A DNA stretch of 64,000 nucleotides from Marinomonas rhizomae (GCF_024397855.1 NZ_CP073343.1:1054001-1118000); one strand, 5' to 3'. Shown: positions 1 to 9,405, numbered from the stretch's first letter. Made by a program: numbers and translations. Notes: generated from the letters alone by a model not told the origin.

Positions 1-1
1 T

Positions 2-139
2 GGGTCTGCGCCCCATTTTAGTACAACCTACAAAGGTTTTTTTGGAATTACACCAAGAGAAGAACGTAATAAAATACACAATAAAAGCGCTGCCCCTGTC
101 CAAATGGACAAGAAAAAGAGGCGACTTTGGAAAAAGTAA
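2..139 (+). CDS. AraC/GlxA-type transcriptional regulator, C-terminal fragment
   Basis: The window opens inside a gene; 45 codons are visible before a TAA stop. The visible peptide contains PHFSTTYKGFFGITPREER, which matches the end of the second helix-turn-helix of AraC-family regulators (the F..FK..FG.TP.EYR region), followed by a short basic tail. It sits about 150 bp upstream of a basic amino-acid ABC importer on the same strand. In pseudomonads the AraC-type arginine regulator lies next to the homologous aot transporter, so it may control that operon; this is inference. The start and the ligand-binding part are outside the window. Confidence 0.75.
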   Translation, partial: GSAPHFSTTYKGFFGITPREERNKIHNKSAAPVQMDKKKRRLWKK

Positions 140-289
140 CTTAAAATACGGGTTACATTGTTCTTGGCGTGATTCTTGTATTCTACTTGGTTGTGCAAGT
201 TGATTGTTTATTAGCTAGTCGTCAATTAAGTGTTTCGTTGTTATTACGGCAAAAATAATAAGTTCATACAATAAAAGAAGGTATAAAAC

Positions 290-1057
290 ATGTCGAAAGT
301 CCCGGCGTTAGAGCTCATTGATATCCATAAAACGTTTGGTGATATTGAGGTGTTGAAGGGGATTTCCCTAAAAGCTTACGATGGTGACGTCATTTCTATT
401 CTTGGTTCTAGTGGCTCAGGTAAAAGTACTTTTTTACGCTGTGTTAACTTGCTTGAGAATCCCACCCGTGGCGATATCCTTTTTAATGGCAATAAGCTTG
501 ATTTGATTCAAGGTGAGTCTGACTTAGTCGCCAACAATATGAAGCAACTTACGCAAATGCGTCAGCAGATTGGTTTTGTTTTTCAAAGCTTTAATTTATG
601 GCCGCATATGACCATTTTACAGAATGTGATGGAAGGGCCTCTTCACGTTCTAAAACGTCCTAAGCATGAAGTCGCAGAATACGCTGAGCATTTATTGCGT
701 AAGGTTGGTATTGCAGAAAAAAAGGACATGTACCCTAATCAATTATCTGGTGGCCAACAGCAACGTGTGGCTATCGCTAGGACATTGGCAATGGATCCTC
801 AGGTAATATTGTTTGATGAACCGACATCAGCGTTGGACCCTGAACTTGTGGGCGAAGTGCTTAGCGTTATGCGCAATTTGGCGGAAGAAGGGCGTACTAT
901 GCTTATAGTGACCCATGAAATGAATTTTGCTCGTGAAGTGTCTAGTGAAGTTGTATTTTTACATCAGGGTGTGGTTGAAGAAAAAGGTACGCCAGATCAA
1001 GTGTTTGGCGCACCAAAATCAGAGCGCTGTAAAGCGTTTATATCCAGTGTGTTTTAG
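290..1057 (+). CDS. basic amino-acid ABC transporter, ATP-binding protein (HisP/AotP type)
   Basis: Cytoplasmic ATPase of a type I importer, 255 aa, the usual HisP length. Walker A is GSSGSGKST at residues 39-47, the ABC signature is LSGGQQQR near 152, Walker B is [13 protein letters not shown] near 172, and the switch histidine lies in VTHEM. It is the first gene of an ATPase, binding protein, permease, permease set on one strand, so the four products probably form one complex. Ribosome site AGAAGG lies 8 nt before the ATG. Substrate (arginine, ornithine, histidine or lysine, perhaps an opine) is inferred from family and cannot be settled from sequence alone. Confidence 0.93.
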   Translation: MSKVPALELIDIHKTFGDIEVLKGISLKAYDGDVISILGSSGSGKSTFLRCVNLLENPTRGDILFNGNKLDLIQGESDLVANNMKQLTQMRQQIGFVFQSFNLWPHMTILQNVMEGPLHVLKRPKHEVAEYAEHLLRKVGIAEKKDMYPNQLSGGQQQRVAIARTLAMDPQVILFDEPTSALDPELVGEVLSVMRNLAEEGRTMLIVTHEMNFAREVSSEVVFLHQGVVEEKGTPDQVFGAPKSERCKAFISSVF

Positions 1058-1134
1058 TTGATTGCTGTATAAAGCAACGACAAGATCAAAGTAAAATGAC
1101 TAAATAAATAAACAAATATACTAAGGGGATTACA

Positions 1135-1893
1135 ATGAAATTGAAAAAAATGGTTTTGGGGTCAGCGCTATTGCTAACAGCAGCATTTTCCGCTGTTTCC
1201 GTACAGGCTGCCGATAAAGTACGTTTTGTCACAGAAGGTGCTTGGGCACCATTTAACTTTATTGACTCAAATGGTAAGCCACAAGGTTTTGATGTGGATA
1301 TTGCTCGTGCTTTGTGTGCAAAAATGGAAGCAGATTGCGAGATTCTAACTCAGGACTGGGATGGTTTGATTCCTGGACTTAAAGTGCGCAAATTTGATGC
1401 GATTATTGCGTCTATGTCTATTACAGAAGATCGTTTGAAGGTCGTTGATTTCACCAATAAATATTATTCAGGTGGCTTGCGTTTCATGGGGCGCGTTGGT
1501 GAGACATTTGATCTTTCTAATCTTGATGGAAAAACCATTGGTGCGCAGCGTGCGACTCTAGGTGCACAATATCTTGAAGATAACTTTTCAGGTAAAGCCA
1601 ACTTAAAATTCTACGACAACCAAGATAATGTGTATCTAGACCTTGTTTCTGGTCGTTTGGACATTGTTCTATCTGATGAGTTACCAACGTATAACTGGTT
1701 GAAAACATCAGAAAGTGGTTCTAAATTTGAGTTTAAAGGCGATGCTTTCATGAAAACAGACAACATTGCTATTGCTATTCGTAAGGGTGATGACAAGTTG
1801 AAAGCGAAATTGAATAAAGCACTTGATGCTATTTTAGCGGATGGTACTTATCAGAAAATTAATGCTCGTTACTTCCCGTTCTCTATCTACTAA
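1135..1893 (+). CDS. basic amino-acid ABC transporter, periplasmic binding protein
   Basis: A 252-aa SBP_bac_3 protein. The N-terminus is a clear Sec signal peptide (MKLKKMVLGSALLLTAAFSA, cleavage probably after VQA near residue 25). The mature part starts VRFVTEGAWAPFNFID and contains GFDVDIARALCAKM and DWDGLIPGLKVRKFDAIIASM, typical of the Lys/Arg/Orn/His-binding subgroup. Cys-61 and Cys-68 could form the short disulfide seen in this family. It follows the ATPase gene by 77 bp with a good ribosome site (AAGGGG), and a stable hairpin follows its stop codon. Confidence 0.92.
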   Translation: MKLKKMVLGSALLLTAAFSAVSVQAADKVRFVTEGAWAPFNFIDSNGKPQGFDVDIARALCAKMEADCEILTQDWDGLIPGLKVRKFDAIIASMSITEDRLKVVDFTNKYYSGGLRFMGRVGETFDLSNLDGKTIGAQRATLGAQYLEDNFSGKANLKFYDNQDNVYLDLVSGRLDIVLSDELPTYNWLKTSESGSKFEFKGDAFMKTDNIAIAIRKGDDKLKAKLNKALDAILADGTYQKINARYFPFSIY

Positions 1894-1911
1894 GCGTAGA
1901 TATTTCTTAGA

Positions 1912-1939
1912 GTTTCTCGGCACAATAGTGCCGAGAAAC
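1912..1939 (+). repeat. perfect hairpin after the binding-protein gene
   Basis: Inverted repeat GTTTCTCGGCAC / GTGCCGAGAAAC, 12-bp perfect stem with an AATA loop, between the binding protein and the first permease. There is no U-tract, so it is unlikely to be a complete terminator. Such hairpins in ABC operons commonly protect upstream mRNA and let the binding protein be made in excess. Confidence 0.75.
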
Positions 1940-1968
1940 CTACTTTAAGCTTACTCTGAGAAAAAACT

Positions 1969-2658
1969 ATGATTGATCTTCATGGATTCGGTGATCAGCT
2001 GCTGCAAGGTGCTGTTGTTACCTTAGAGCTAGCGCTGGCTTCGCTGTTTGTTGGTTTGATTTTAGGACTATTAGGCGCCTCTGCTAAATTGTCCTCTATC
2101 GCAGTTATTCGATGGATCGCTAACGGTTACACCACAATTATTCGTGGTATTCCTGAGCTGCTAACCGTACTTATTATTTATTTTGGTGCCACCAGTGTTT
2201 TGATGGCGATAGCCGGTTTGTTTGGTTACGACGAATATATTGAAGTTGGCGCTTTTGCAGCAGGTGTTACTGCACTTGGTTTGACGTTTGGCGCGTATGC
2301 AACAGAAGTATTCCGTGGTGCTCTACAATCTATTCCGAAAGGGCAGCATGAAGCAGCAACCGCTTTAGGAATGGGGCCCATTCGAAAGTTTTACCGTATT
2401 ATTTTGCCGCAGGTATGGCGAATTGCATTGCCTGGGCTAGGGAATTTATTTCTGGTTTTGCTAAAAGATACTGCTTTGGTATCTGTTGTTGGGTTAGACG
2501 ATATTATGCGTAAGGCAAATATTGCTGTAAGTAGTACCAAGCAAGCGTTCCTGTTTTATTTGGTCGCAGCATTTATGTATTTGGCTTTAACCATTATCTC
2601 TATGGTGTTCGTTTCCTATATGGAAAAACGAGCGAGCCGTGGTTTGAATAGGGGATAA
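1969..2658 (+). CDS. basic amino-acid ABC transporter, permease (HisQ type)
   Basis: Inner-membrane permease, 229 aa, with about five predicted hydrophobic segments. The early GAVVTLELALASLFVGLILG segment and the EAA loop (EAATALGMGPIRKFYRIILP, about residues 128-147) mark the His/Glu/Gln/Arg/opine family. It forms a heterodimer with the next gene's product in this family. Only 3 bp separate its stop from the next start, so translation is likely coupled. Confidence 0.92.
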   Translation: MIDLHGFGDQLLQGAVVTLELALASLFVGLILGLLGASAKLSSIAVIRWIANGYTTIIRGIPELLTVLIIYFGATSVLMAIAGLFGYDEYIEVGAFAAGVTALGLTFGAYATEVFRGALQSIPKGQHEAATALGMGPIRKFYRIILPQVWRIALPGLGNLFLVLLKDTALVSVVGLDDIMRKANIAVSSTKQAFLFYLVAAFMYLALTIISMVFVSYMEKRASRGLNRG

Positions 2659-2661
2659 TGT

Positions 2662-3372
2662 ATGGATTTTTCGGTTGTTGTTGAATATTTTCCCCGTTTG
2701 CTCGAAGGGGCTTGGGTTAGTCTTCAGTTAGTGATTGTCTCTATTGTATTGGGTGGTGTTTTTGCTTTGCCGATTGCTTTAGCAAGGATTTCACCTATTG
2801 CATGGATCCGAGCAGTGCCTTTTGCTTATATCTTTTTCTTCCGTGGAACGCCGCTGTTAGTACAGATCTTTTTGGTATATTACGGCGCATCGCAATTTGA
2901 TGTCGTGAGAGAAGGTTTCTTGTGGCCAATACTGAGAGAGCCATTTTGGTGTGCCATTATTGCCTTTACGCTAAATACCTCTGCTTATACCGCTGAGATT
3001 TTCCGCGGCGCGATTCAAGCAATTCCTGAAGGCGAAGTTGAAGCATGTAAAGTCATTGGTATGACGAAGTTTCAGATGTACCGACGTGTCTTATTACCTC
3101 GTGCTTTTGGTATTGTTCTACCCGCTTATGGCAATGAGATTATCTTGATGCTAAAAGGCAGTGCTTTGGCGAGTACGATTACGATTCTGGATTTAACAGG
3201 AATGGCGCGAACTATCATCGCAAGAACCTATACGCCGATGGAAATTTTCTTGGCGGCAGGTGCTATTTACTTGGTAATTAGCATTGTGATCATTGCAATT
3301 TTTCGTCAGATTGAGTTACGCCAAAATCGTTATTTGGGCACATTATCCATCAAGGTTCCTGATAAAGGTTGA
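2662..3372 (+). CDS. basic amino-acid ABC transporter, permease (HisM type)
   Basis: Second permease subunit, 236 aa. It shows the family's FFFRGTPLLVQIFLVYYG segment and an EAA loop near GEVEACKVIGMTKFQMYRRV. Last gene of the operon, followed within 20 bp by a strong bidirectional terminator. The two permeases have different sequences, as expected for a HisQM-type heterodimer. Confidence 0.92.
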   Translation: MDFSVVVEYFPRLLEGAWVSLQLVIVSIVLGGVFALPIALARISPIAWIRAVPFAYIFFFRGTPLLVQIFLVYYGASQFDVVREGFLWPILREPFWCAIIAFTLNTSAYTAEIFRGAIQAIPEGEVEACKVIGMTKFQMYRRVLLPRAFGIVLPAYGNEIILMLKGSALASTITILDLTGMARTIIARTYTPMEIFLAAGAIYLVISIVIIAIFRQIELRQNRYLGTLSIKVPDKG

Positions 3373-3390
3373 TCTGATAAACGTCACTAA

Positions 3391-3422
3391 AACAAAAAAG
3401 AGGCCTAGGCCTCTTTTTTGTT
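3391..3422. terminator. bidirectional intrinsic terminator
   Basis: Near-perfect palindrome AACAAAAAAGAGGCC / GGCCTCTTTTTTGTT, giving a GC-rich core flanked by A and T tracts on both sides. It lies between the convergent HisM-type gene and glnK and can serve both. Confidence 0.9.
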
Positions 3423-3459
3423 TTATAGCAACTAAATGCCTAAAATGGGTGGTAATAAC

Positions 3460-3846
<387 letters not shown>

Positions 3847-3926
3847 CTATTAAAAAAGTCGCTACAGGCTTGATGATTATGATCTACATTTAGTAAACAT
3901 ATCTTCATTGGAATGGAGTGCTTAAA

Positions 3927-4295
3927 ATGAAAAAAATAACACCAAGTGAGCATTTTGTATCAGGTTCAGAGACTTTTTTTGCTGACGTTGCTGTTTTATT
4001 GTCTGACCGCGATGGCGTGCAATTGTCCAGTGTTTCTTCGCCTCAAAGCCTTGCTTGTTATCGCACTCAAGGCACGATTAATAATTTGCAGTTAAGGCTG
4101 GTGTTGATTCCGCTTGCTCATGATTTTTTACTTGGGCGCTTGTCTTGGTTGGACTGGCGTGGAGTCGATCACGTCTGTTGCTATGTGAACCAGACTTTCG
4201 ATTGCTTGGTTATGACGTCAGATGGCATTTGGAAAAAACAGAATAAGAGTGCCGAAGCATTGTGTTTACAGGGGTTTGAAACGTTGGTTGCGTAA
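3927..4295 (+). CDS. hypothetical protein
   Basis: A 122-aa cytoplasmic protein I do not recognise. I place the start at the ATG at 3927, because GGAG at 3915-3918 lies 8 nt upstream; a GTG at 3918 in the same frame overlaps that ribosome site. No signal peptide or membrane segment is evident; it has several Cys and a WLDWRGVDHVCCYV stretch. It stands alone, divergent from glnK, and is closed by a strong terminator, which supports it being a real gene. Confidence 0.7.
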   Translation: MKKITPSEHFVSGSETFFADVAVLLSDRDGVQLSSVSSPQSLACYRTQGTINNLQLRLVLIPLAHDFLLGRLSWLDWRGVDHVCCYVNQTFDCLVMTSDGIWKKQNKSAEALCLQGFETLVA

Positions 4296-4296
4296 A

Positions 4297-4341
4297 ATCA
4301 TAAAGACCTTCGCCTAGTATCTGGGCGAAGGTCTTTATGAT
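4297..4341. terminator. bidirectional intrinsic terminator
   Basis: Long inverted repeat, ATCATAAAGACCTTCGCC against GGCGAAGGTCTTTATGAT with a short loop, between the convergent hypothetical gene and hemE. Confidence 0.85.
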
Positions 4342-4371
4342 AAAGCTCTACCTATTATTGTTTATAAGACC

Positions 4372-5472
4372 TTAAAGGCCATTCAACTCATCTAGGTCAT
4401 CATATTTAGGTTCGTGATATTTTCTTCCTAGTTCATGAACGGCATCGATCAAGTATTTTGGGTGATCTGGATTTACAAATTGGTGAATGCCATGGCCTAA
4501 GTTAAATACATGGCCGCTTCCTGTACCGAAGCCAGACAATACGTTCTCTACTTCGCGTTCAATGACATCTTTATCAGCATAAAGAACGCAAGGGTCAATA
4601 TTGCCTTGCAGTGCCACTTTATCTCCGACACGAGCACGAGCTTCTGCAATGTCTGTGGTCCAATCCAAGCCTAGAGCATCGGCACCAGTTGCTGCTATGT
4701 TTTCTAGCCATTGACCGCCATTTTTAGTGAATAGAATGACAGGGATTTTTCTACCTTCATGTTCACGAATTAAGCCATCTAGAATCTCTTTCATGTATAG
4801 CAATGAGAACTGCTGATACATTGGTCCGCTTAACACGCCACCCCATGTGTCGAAAATCTGTAAGGCTTGAGCACCTGCTAAAATTTGACCGTTAAGGTAG
4901 GCGATAACAGATTTCGCGATTTTGCTGAGTAGGGCGTGTAGGGTTTCAGGTGAACGGTACATCATGGCTTTTATGTGACGGAAATCTTTGCTTGAGCCGC
5001 CTTCTACCATGTAGGTTGCCAGTGTCCATGGGCTGCCAGAGAAACCAATTAGTGGCACGTCACCATTCAAAGCGTGGCGGATCGTGGTGACTGCTTTCAT
5101 TACGTAGTCTAAGTCGTTCGCTGTTGTAACAGGAATAGCATCCACATCGGCTTTGCTGCGAATAGTGTGTCTGAATTTAGGACCTTCGCCCGTTTCAAAA
5201 TACAAGCCTAGACCCATAGCATCTGGAATAGTGAGTATGTCAGAGAACAAAATGGCCGCGTCTAGGTCGTAACGCTTAAGTGGTTGAAGGGTTACTTCGC
5301 AAGCAAACGCATCGTTTTTGCAAAGGCTCAAAAAGTCTCCGGCTGTGGCGCGGCTGGCACGGTACTCTGGTAAGTAGCGTCCTGCTTGTCTCATCATCCA
5401 TACAGGTGTTGTATCGACAGGTTGTTTGAGTAATGCGCGCAAAAAGCGGTCATTTTTGAGCTCTGGAAACAT
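4372..5472 (-). CDS. hemE: uroporphyrinogen decarboxylase
   Basis: Converts uroporphyrinogen III to coproporphyrinogen III in haem synthesis; cytoplasmic. The 366-aa product has the family signature near the N-terminus ([16 protein letters not shown], residues about 22-37), the catalytic-region aspartate in [14 protein letters not shown], and [17 protein letters not shown]. Length is normal (E. coli 354). Monocistronic by appearance, with about 220 bp of non-coding DNA downstream of the next leftward gene. Confidence 0.97.
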   Translation of the reverse strand: MFPELKNDRFLRALLKQPVDTTPVWMMRQAGRYLPEYRASRATAGDFLSLCKNDAFACEVTLQPLKRYDLDAAILFSDILTIPDAMGLGLYFETGEGPKFRHTIRSKADVDAIPVTTANDLDYVMKAVTTIRHALNGDVPLIGFSGSPWTLATYMVEGGSSKDFRHIKAMMYRSPETLHALLSKIAKSVIAYLNGQILAGAQALQIFDTWGGVLSGPMYQQFSLLYMKEILDGLIREHEGRKIPVILFTKNGGQWLENIAATGADALGLDWTTDIAEARARVGDKVALQGNIDPCVLYADKDVIEREVENVLSGFGTGSGHVFNLGHGIHQFVNPDHPKYLIDAVHELGRKYHEPKYDDLDELNGL

Positions 5473-5690
5473 TAGGACTCTCCGATATAAATTTTCAGTT
5501 GGCGCATTTTACCTAAGTTGGACAGGAAAAGCAGAGTGAATAAGCACAATTTATGGCTTGGTTATTGAAAAGGCTAATATTATTGATCTATGGCAGGGTT
5601 TGTCTGTGCCTATTTAAGACTTCTTTCGCCTATTAGGATCGTGCCTTTTTTCGTGAAAGGCCTTTAAATGATTGGCTGCGTATATAAAAA

Positions 5691-6473
5691 TCAGTCGCCA
5701 AGATAGGTTTTAAGACTGTATTTTTGTACTCGTTGGGCGGCCTTTTCTATGTCTTGATTGGCATGTAGTTCAGCTAAAACTTTAGGAAAGGCGGCTTTTG
5801 TTTGTGCGACATCCATTCCTGGCTTGAGATGAGTAGAGTAAAGGGATTTAAGCAGTAAATAATCCAGAGGACTTAGGTAAGTATCTACACTAACGTCGTT
5901 AAACACAGAGGGAAAAACATCATTAGAGTCATTGGGAAGTCCGAGTAATTGCGTGATCTCTTCTACAATACAATCCAAAAAGCGCGCCTTTCTGCGTGCA
6001 TAATCGACAGGAATAATGATGCTACCTTTGGTGATTTCGTATTTTCCATTACGGCTAAAGTTACCTAGGCAAATGGCTTCATTTAGCGCTGCACGAATTT
6101 TTTCTGGGTCACCTATGTATTGTCTGACTTTGTTTTCGATATTGTCATAGGTGGTGAAAATAATAAAAATATTGGCTTGTTTAGGGTCGTTGGTAAAGTC
6201 GATTGGCAGCCCTGTAATGTAGGCAAGGTGCTGTGCGTGGACGCTGAGTAATTCTTTTTGTAGGCTGGCGTCACCACTGTCGCTTTCAAAAAACAGCTTA
6301 ATAGGTTTATTCCAGCGGATTAATTTAGGGTATTTGGTTTCTTTGTACTCACGCTCTAAAGCAATTTTAATAAAGCTGTCTTGTATGTAAGCATCGTTTT
6401 GCCAGCGTTCCTCACCTAAAGCGAATGAGGAGAGGAAAAAAACTATGAGCCAAAAAGGACTATAGCGGATCAT
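5691..6473 (-). CDS. DUF2927-family secreted protein
   Basis: A 260-aa protein of unknown function. I chose the ATG at 6473 over one at 6518, because it gives a clean signal peptide (MIRYSPFWLIVFFLSSFALG) and a 14-bp overlap with the end of the Nudix gene, typical of translational coupling. The C-terminal half has the DUF2927 pattern: GSIIIPVD, then a conserved Cys, CIVEEITQLLGLPNDSNDV and PSVFND. The EEITQLLGL helix resembles a zincin-like helix, but there is no HExxH. A weak hairpin (5643-5661) follows the stop. Confidence 0.75.
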   Translation of the reverse strand: MIRYSPFWLIVFFLSSFALGEERWQNDAYIQDSFIKIALEREYKETKYPKLIRWNKPIKLFFESDSGDASLQKELLSVHAQHLAYITGLPIDFTNDPKQANIFIIFTTYDNIENKVRQYIGDPEKIRAALNEAICLGNFSRNGKYEITKGSIIIPVDYARRKARFLDCIVEEITQLLGLPNDSNDVFPSVFNDVSVDTYLSPLDYLLLKSLYSTHLKPGMDVAQTKAAFPKVLAELHANQDIEKAAQRVQKYSLKTYLGD

Positions 6474-6996
6474 CAGGCTGAGGCTGAGTAAGTTTGTTAG
6501 CATAATGTTGTAACGCACTTAACGAATCTGGCGTGAATGGTAAATTGTCAGTATTGTTTAATACGTCATCGATACTCATTTCATGAACAGAAGCGACTTC
6601 TTTAGGTTGTAAGGTTAGTTCGCCATGTACCGTTTCATCGTAGTGACAAGTGAAAATCTTCCCCCATATTTTAAAGCCTTCACCTTCGGTAAAAAACACA
6701 CCTTGGCTTTCGAGCGGGGCATCAAATCCTAGTTCTTCTTGCAATTCTCTATGGGCAGAATCAATGTAGGATTCGCCCTTTTCAACCACGCCACCAGTCG
6801 TCACTCCGTAAAAACTTGGACAAAAAGCCTTGTCGTCGGTTCTTTTTTGAATGAGTAAATTTCCTGCCGTGTTAAAAACCAATATATAAGTGACACGATG
6901 AAAGTCTCTGCCAAAGTTCATTAAGCGTCGTGGCACATCGCCAATTATCTTGTTATTTTTATCGACTAAGATAATGACTTCGTCATTTTCGGGCAT
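6460..6996 (-). CDS. Nudix hydrolase (YfcD-like)
   Basis: A 178-aa Nudix protein hydrolysing a nucleoside-diphosphate-linked substrate. The full Nudix box is present: G-x5-E-x7-RELQEELGF (about residues 88-110, GGVVEKGESYIDSAHRELQ). The N-terminus EVIILVDKNNKIIGDVPRRL and the FHRVTYILVFN strand place it in the YfcD / isopentenyl-diphosphate-isomerase-like subgroup. Substrate unknown. It overlaps the following DUF2927 gene by 14 bp. Confidence 0.9.
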   Translation of the reverse strand: MPENDEVIILVDKNNKIIGDVPRRLMNFGRDFHRVTYILVFNTAGNLLIQKRTDDKAFCPSFYGVTTGGVVEKGESYIDSAHRELQEELGFDAPLESQGVFFTEGEGFKIWGKIFTCHYDETVHGELTLQPKEVASVHEMSIDDVLNNTDNLPFTPDSLSALQHYANKLTQPQPDDPL

Positions 6997-7260
6997 AAAA
7001 TACTCAATTAGAAAGTGAATCTGGTAGAAAGCAAAAGGGTATCGGCATTTGTCTTGAAAGAAAAGCCTTCTTACTCATTAAAGAATGCAGAGTAACTCAA
7101 GATAATAAGCCTACTAGAGCGTGTAGGGTGTCGAGAAAGCGACCTGTTTTTGCGTAATAGCTACGGCTTAGCATTATTTACCTTATTATTTAGCCTAAAG
7201 CGGTATCATAATCTGTTGCTTCTAAGCTGTATTTTGTAATCAAATTAATAGGGAAGGTTA

Positions 7261-8286
7261 GTGGAAAACATGTCCATTTTGAACAATGATTTTTTAGCGT
7301 TAACTCTTGCTAACCAAGATGGTATTACGCCTTTTCAGTTTTCTTTTCCAGGTGGTATAGGCTTTGTTGAGGATACGGGAGTTTTACGTCTTGAGCCTAC
7401 ACAGTCGAGTGCGACCAGCCTTGTTTTATCCGTTGGCGTTCACGGTAATGAAACCGGGCCGATCGAGTTAGTAAATCAATTGGTTACCAATATATTAGAA
7501 GGCGCCGTTACATTGAGTGTTCGGTTATTGGTGCTAATAGGTAACCCAGTAGCGGCTAATTCGGCAAAACGTTTTTGTGATGTGAATCTGAATCGATTGT
7601 TCAGTGGCGCGTGGCAAAAGTTTGAGGGTTTTGAAGCAAAGAGAGCGCAACGTCTAGAGCAAGCTGTTAGTGATTTTTACTCAAACGTTGAGAATAAAGC
7701 GGATCAAGTAAAGCTACATTACGATCTGCACACGGCCATTCGAGGCTCTGTGTATGAAAAATTTGCCGTTTATCCTTATGTTGAAAATGGTGTTTATAAC
7801 CAAGAGCAATTGGCGTTCTTAGCAGCCAGTGGAATCGACGCGGTTTTATTGTCGCACCAGCCAACAACGACTTTTTCTTATTATAGTTTTGCCGTGCATG
7901 ATGCTCATGCTTTTACGGTTGAATTGGGGAAAGTGTATCCGTTTGGTGAAAATGATTTGTCGCGCTTTGCTGATCTTAAAGACAGTTTGACTTTGTTATT
8001 GGAAAAGGGCGTTCTAGCACAATCTTCCTTGTCTAGTTTGTGTGCATTTAGCGTGTCAGATAGCTTGGTGAAAGACGATGACAGTTATGAGTTAAGTATT
8101 GCTGATGATGTGAAAAACTTTACTTCATTTGAAGCTGGCTATCGAATAGCGCTCTCTAACAAAAGCGATTATTACATTAAGCAAACGGGTGATGCGATTG
8201 TGTTTCCAAATACCAATCTCCCTGTTGGTCAGCGTGCTGGCTTGATAGTGCGTTGCGCCTTAATGGCTGATTTAACATTAAATTAA
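7261..8286 (+). CDS. astE: succinylglutamate desuccinylase / aspartoacylase family protein
   Basis: A zinc carboxypeptidase-fold hydrolase; AstE releases succinate and glutamate from N-succinylglutamate, the last step of the arginine succinyltransferase pathway. Zinc ligands sit in GVHGNETGP and HYDLHTAIRGS, and the catalytic Glu in FTVELGKVYPFGENDL. The C-terminal FPNTNLPVGQRAGLIV is AstE-like. 341 aa from a GTG start preceded by GGGAAGG; ATG at 7270 is the alternative. No other ast genes are in the window, so the substrate is inferred from resemblance. Confidence 0.85.
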   Translation: MENMSILNNDFLALTLANQDGITPFQFSFPGGIGFVEDTGVLRLEPTQSSATSLVLSVGVHGNETGPIELVNQLVTNILEGAVTLSVRLLVLIGNPVAANSAKRFCDVNLNRLFSGAWQKFEGFEAKRAQRLEQAVSDFYSNVENKADQVKLHYDLHTAIRGSVYEKFAVYPYVENGVYNQEQLAFLAASGIDAVLLSHQPTTTFSYYSFAVHDAHAFTVELGKVYPFGENDLSRFADLKDSLTLLLEKGVLAQSSLSSLCAFSVSDSLVKDDDSYELSIADDVKNFTSFEAGYRIALSNKSDYYIKQTGDAIVFPNTNLPVGQRAGLIVRCALMADLTLN

Positions 8287-8308
8287 GCGGGGTAATTTTT
8301 GCCTTATG

Positions 8309-8348
8309 AAAAAAGAGATTTAAGCTAACCCCTTGAATCTCTTTTTTT
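8309..8348 (+). terminator. intrinsic terminator of astE
   Basis: AAAAAAGAGATT and AATCTCTTTTTTT arms around a 15-nt loop, ending in seven T, 23 bp after the astE stop. Confidence 0.8.
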
Positions 8349-8358
8349 AATATCGTAC

Positions 8359-8373
8359 TGTTACGTTATAACA
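8359..8373. promoter_or_regulatory. candidate Zur box over the znuA -10 region
   Basis: TGTTACGTTATAACA: arms TGTTA and TAACA around 5 nt, close to the gammaproteobacterial Zur consensus core (GTTATANTATAAC). It overlaps a TATAAC hexamer at 8367-8372 that could be the -10 element, 22 bp upstream of the znuA start. Position and shape fit zinc-dependent repression; no binding data. Confidence 0.55.
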
Positions 8374-8394
8374 TTAATTTGACGGTATTGAATA

Positions 8395-9393
8395 ATGAAT
8401 AAACTTCTTTTGGCCTTAGGTGTGTCAGCCTTATCTCCTTTAGCATTCGCTAAACCAGTAATTGTCACCAGTATTAAGCCTGTTTCTATGGTTGTTGCCG
8501 CGATTGCTGGCGATAAAGCGGAGATTCAGCAAATTGTATCCAGTACGGCATCGCCGCATGATTTTGCTTTGCGCCCCTCGGATCTGCGGAAAATTGTCAA
8601 TGCTGATACAGTCGTCTGGGTAGGCGAGTCTTTAGAACGATTTTTAGAAAAACCACTTGAGAATGCCGGTAAAGAAGACTCGTCAATCGAGTGGTTAGCA
8701 TTAGATGGTATGGCATTGCATAACTTCGCTAAAGAGCATCACCATGATGAAGACGAAGCGGAAGATGATCATCACCACGACCACGAAGCTCATGATGATC
8801 ATGAACACGAAGGACATGGTGATCATGATGAGCACGAAGAACATGATGAGCACGAAGGGCACGAAGGACATCATCATGATGGCGTAGATCCACATGTTTG
8901 GCTATCACCTGATAATGCTAAAGTATTGGCAAAGGCGGTGACAGCTCGTTTGGTGTCATTGGATTCGGCCAATGCTGAGTATTATAAAGGGAATTTAGCA
9001 TCCTTTGAAAAAGGTCTTACTGCGAAAGACGCAGAAATTCGCAAAGCCCTAAACAAGGTCAATAAAGTGCCTTATATCGTATTCCATGATGGTTATAGTT
9101 ACTTTGAGCAACATTATGGTTTGAGCCACGCTGGCGAAATTACCGTCAGCCCAGAGCGTAAACCAGGCGCGAAAAAAGTTGCTGAGATCCGTCATGAAAT
9201 CCAAGAGAACAAAGTGCAGTGTGTTTTTAGTGAGCCACAATTTAGCCCTGCGATAGTGAAAACGCTATTGGAAGGTTCTGATGTAAAAACCGCACCTTTG
9301 GATCCATTAGGTGGCAAGGTGAAAATGGGAAGCAATGCTTACTTCTCATTTTTAGACAGTTTGAGTGGTCAATTTCTTAGCTGTTTAGGATAA
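8395..9393 (+). CDS. znuA: zinc ABC transporter periplasmic binding protein ZnuA
   Basis: A 332-aa periplasmic zinc binder (cluster 9 / TroA fold). Signal peptide MNKLLLALGVSALSPLAFA. Expected metal ligands: His in ASPHDFALRPSDL, His in VDPHVWLSPDNA, His in VFHDGYSYFEQHYGL, and the C-terminal Asp region LDPLGG. Between the first and second ligand is a His/Asp/Glu-rich loop (residues about 114-162), the hallmark of ZnuA. The C-terminal Cys pair (VQCVF, SCLG) is also typical. Genes for the membrane and ATPase subunits (znuB, znuC) and zur are not nearby, so they must lie elsewhere. Confidence 0.93.
   Translation: MNKLLLALGVSALSPLAFAKPVIVTSIKPVSMVVAAIAGDKAEIQQIVSSTASPHDFALRPSDLRKIVNADTVVWVGESLERFLEKPLENAGKEDSSIEWLALDGMALHNFAKEHHHDEDEAEDDHHHDHEAHDDHEHEGHGDHDEHEEHDEHEGHEGHHHDGVDPHVWLSPDNAKVLAKAVTARLVSLDSANAEYYKGNLASFEKGLTAKDAEIRKALNKVNKVPYIVFHDGYSYFEQHYGLSHAGEITVSPERKPGAKKVAEIRHEIQENKVQCVFSEPQFSPAIVKTLLEGSDVKTAPLDPLGGKVKMGSNAYFSFLDSLSGQFLSCLG
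8734..8880 (+). repeat. degenerate repeats encoding the His-rich loop of ZnuA
   Basis: Imperfect repeats built on CATGATGAGCACGAAG-like units encode alternating His, Asp and Glu. The low-complexity DNA also opens long spurious frames on both strands, which should not be taken as genes. Confidence 0.8.
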
Positions 9394-9405
9394 TACCTCT
9401 GTGTT

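Noticed and set aside
8734..8880. Repeats in znuA considered as a CRISPR array
   Set aside because: The repeats are in frame, encode the expected His-rich loop and have no unique spacers.
8701..8895. Frames on both strands inside znuA, Met/Ile/Thr-rich
   Set aside because: They are by-products of the repetitive His-rich codons.
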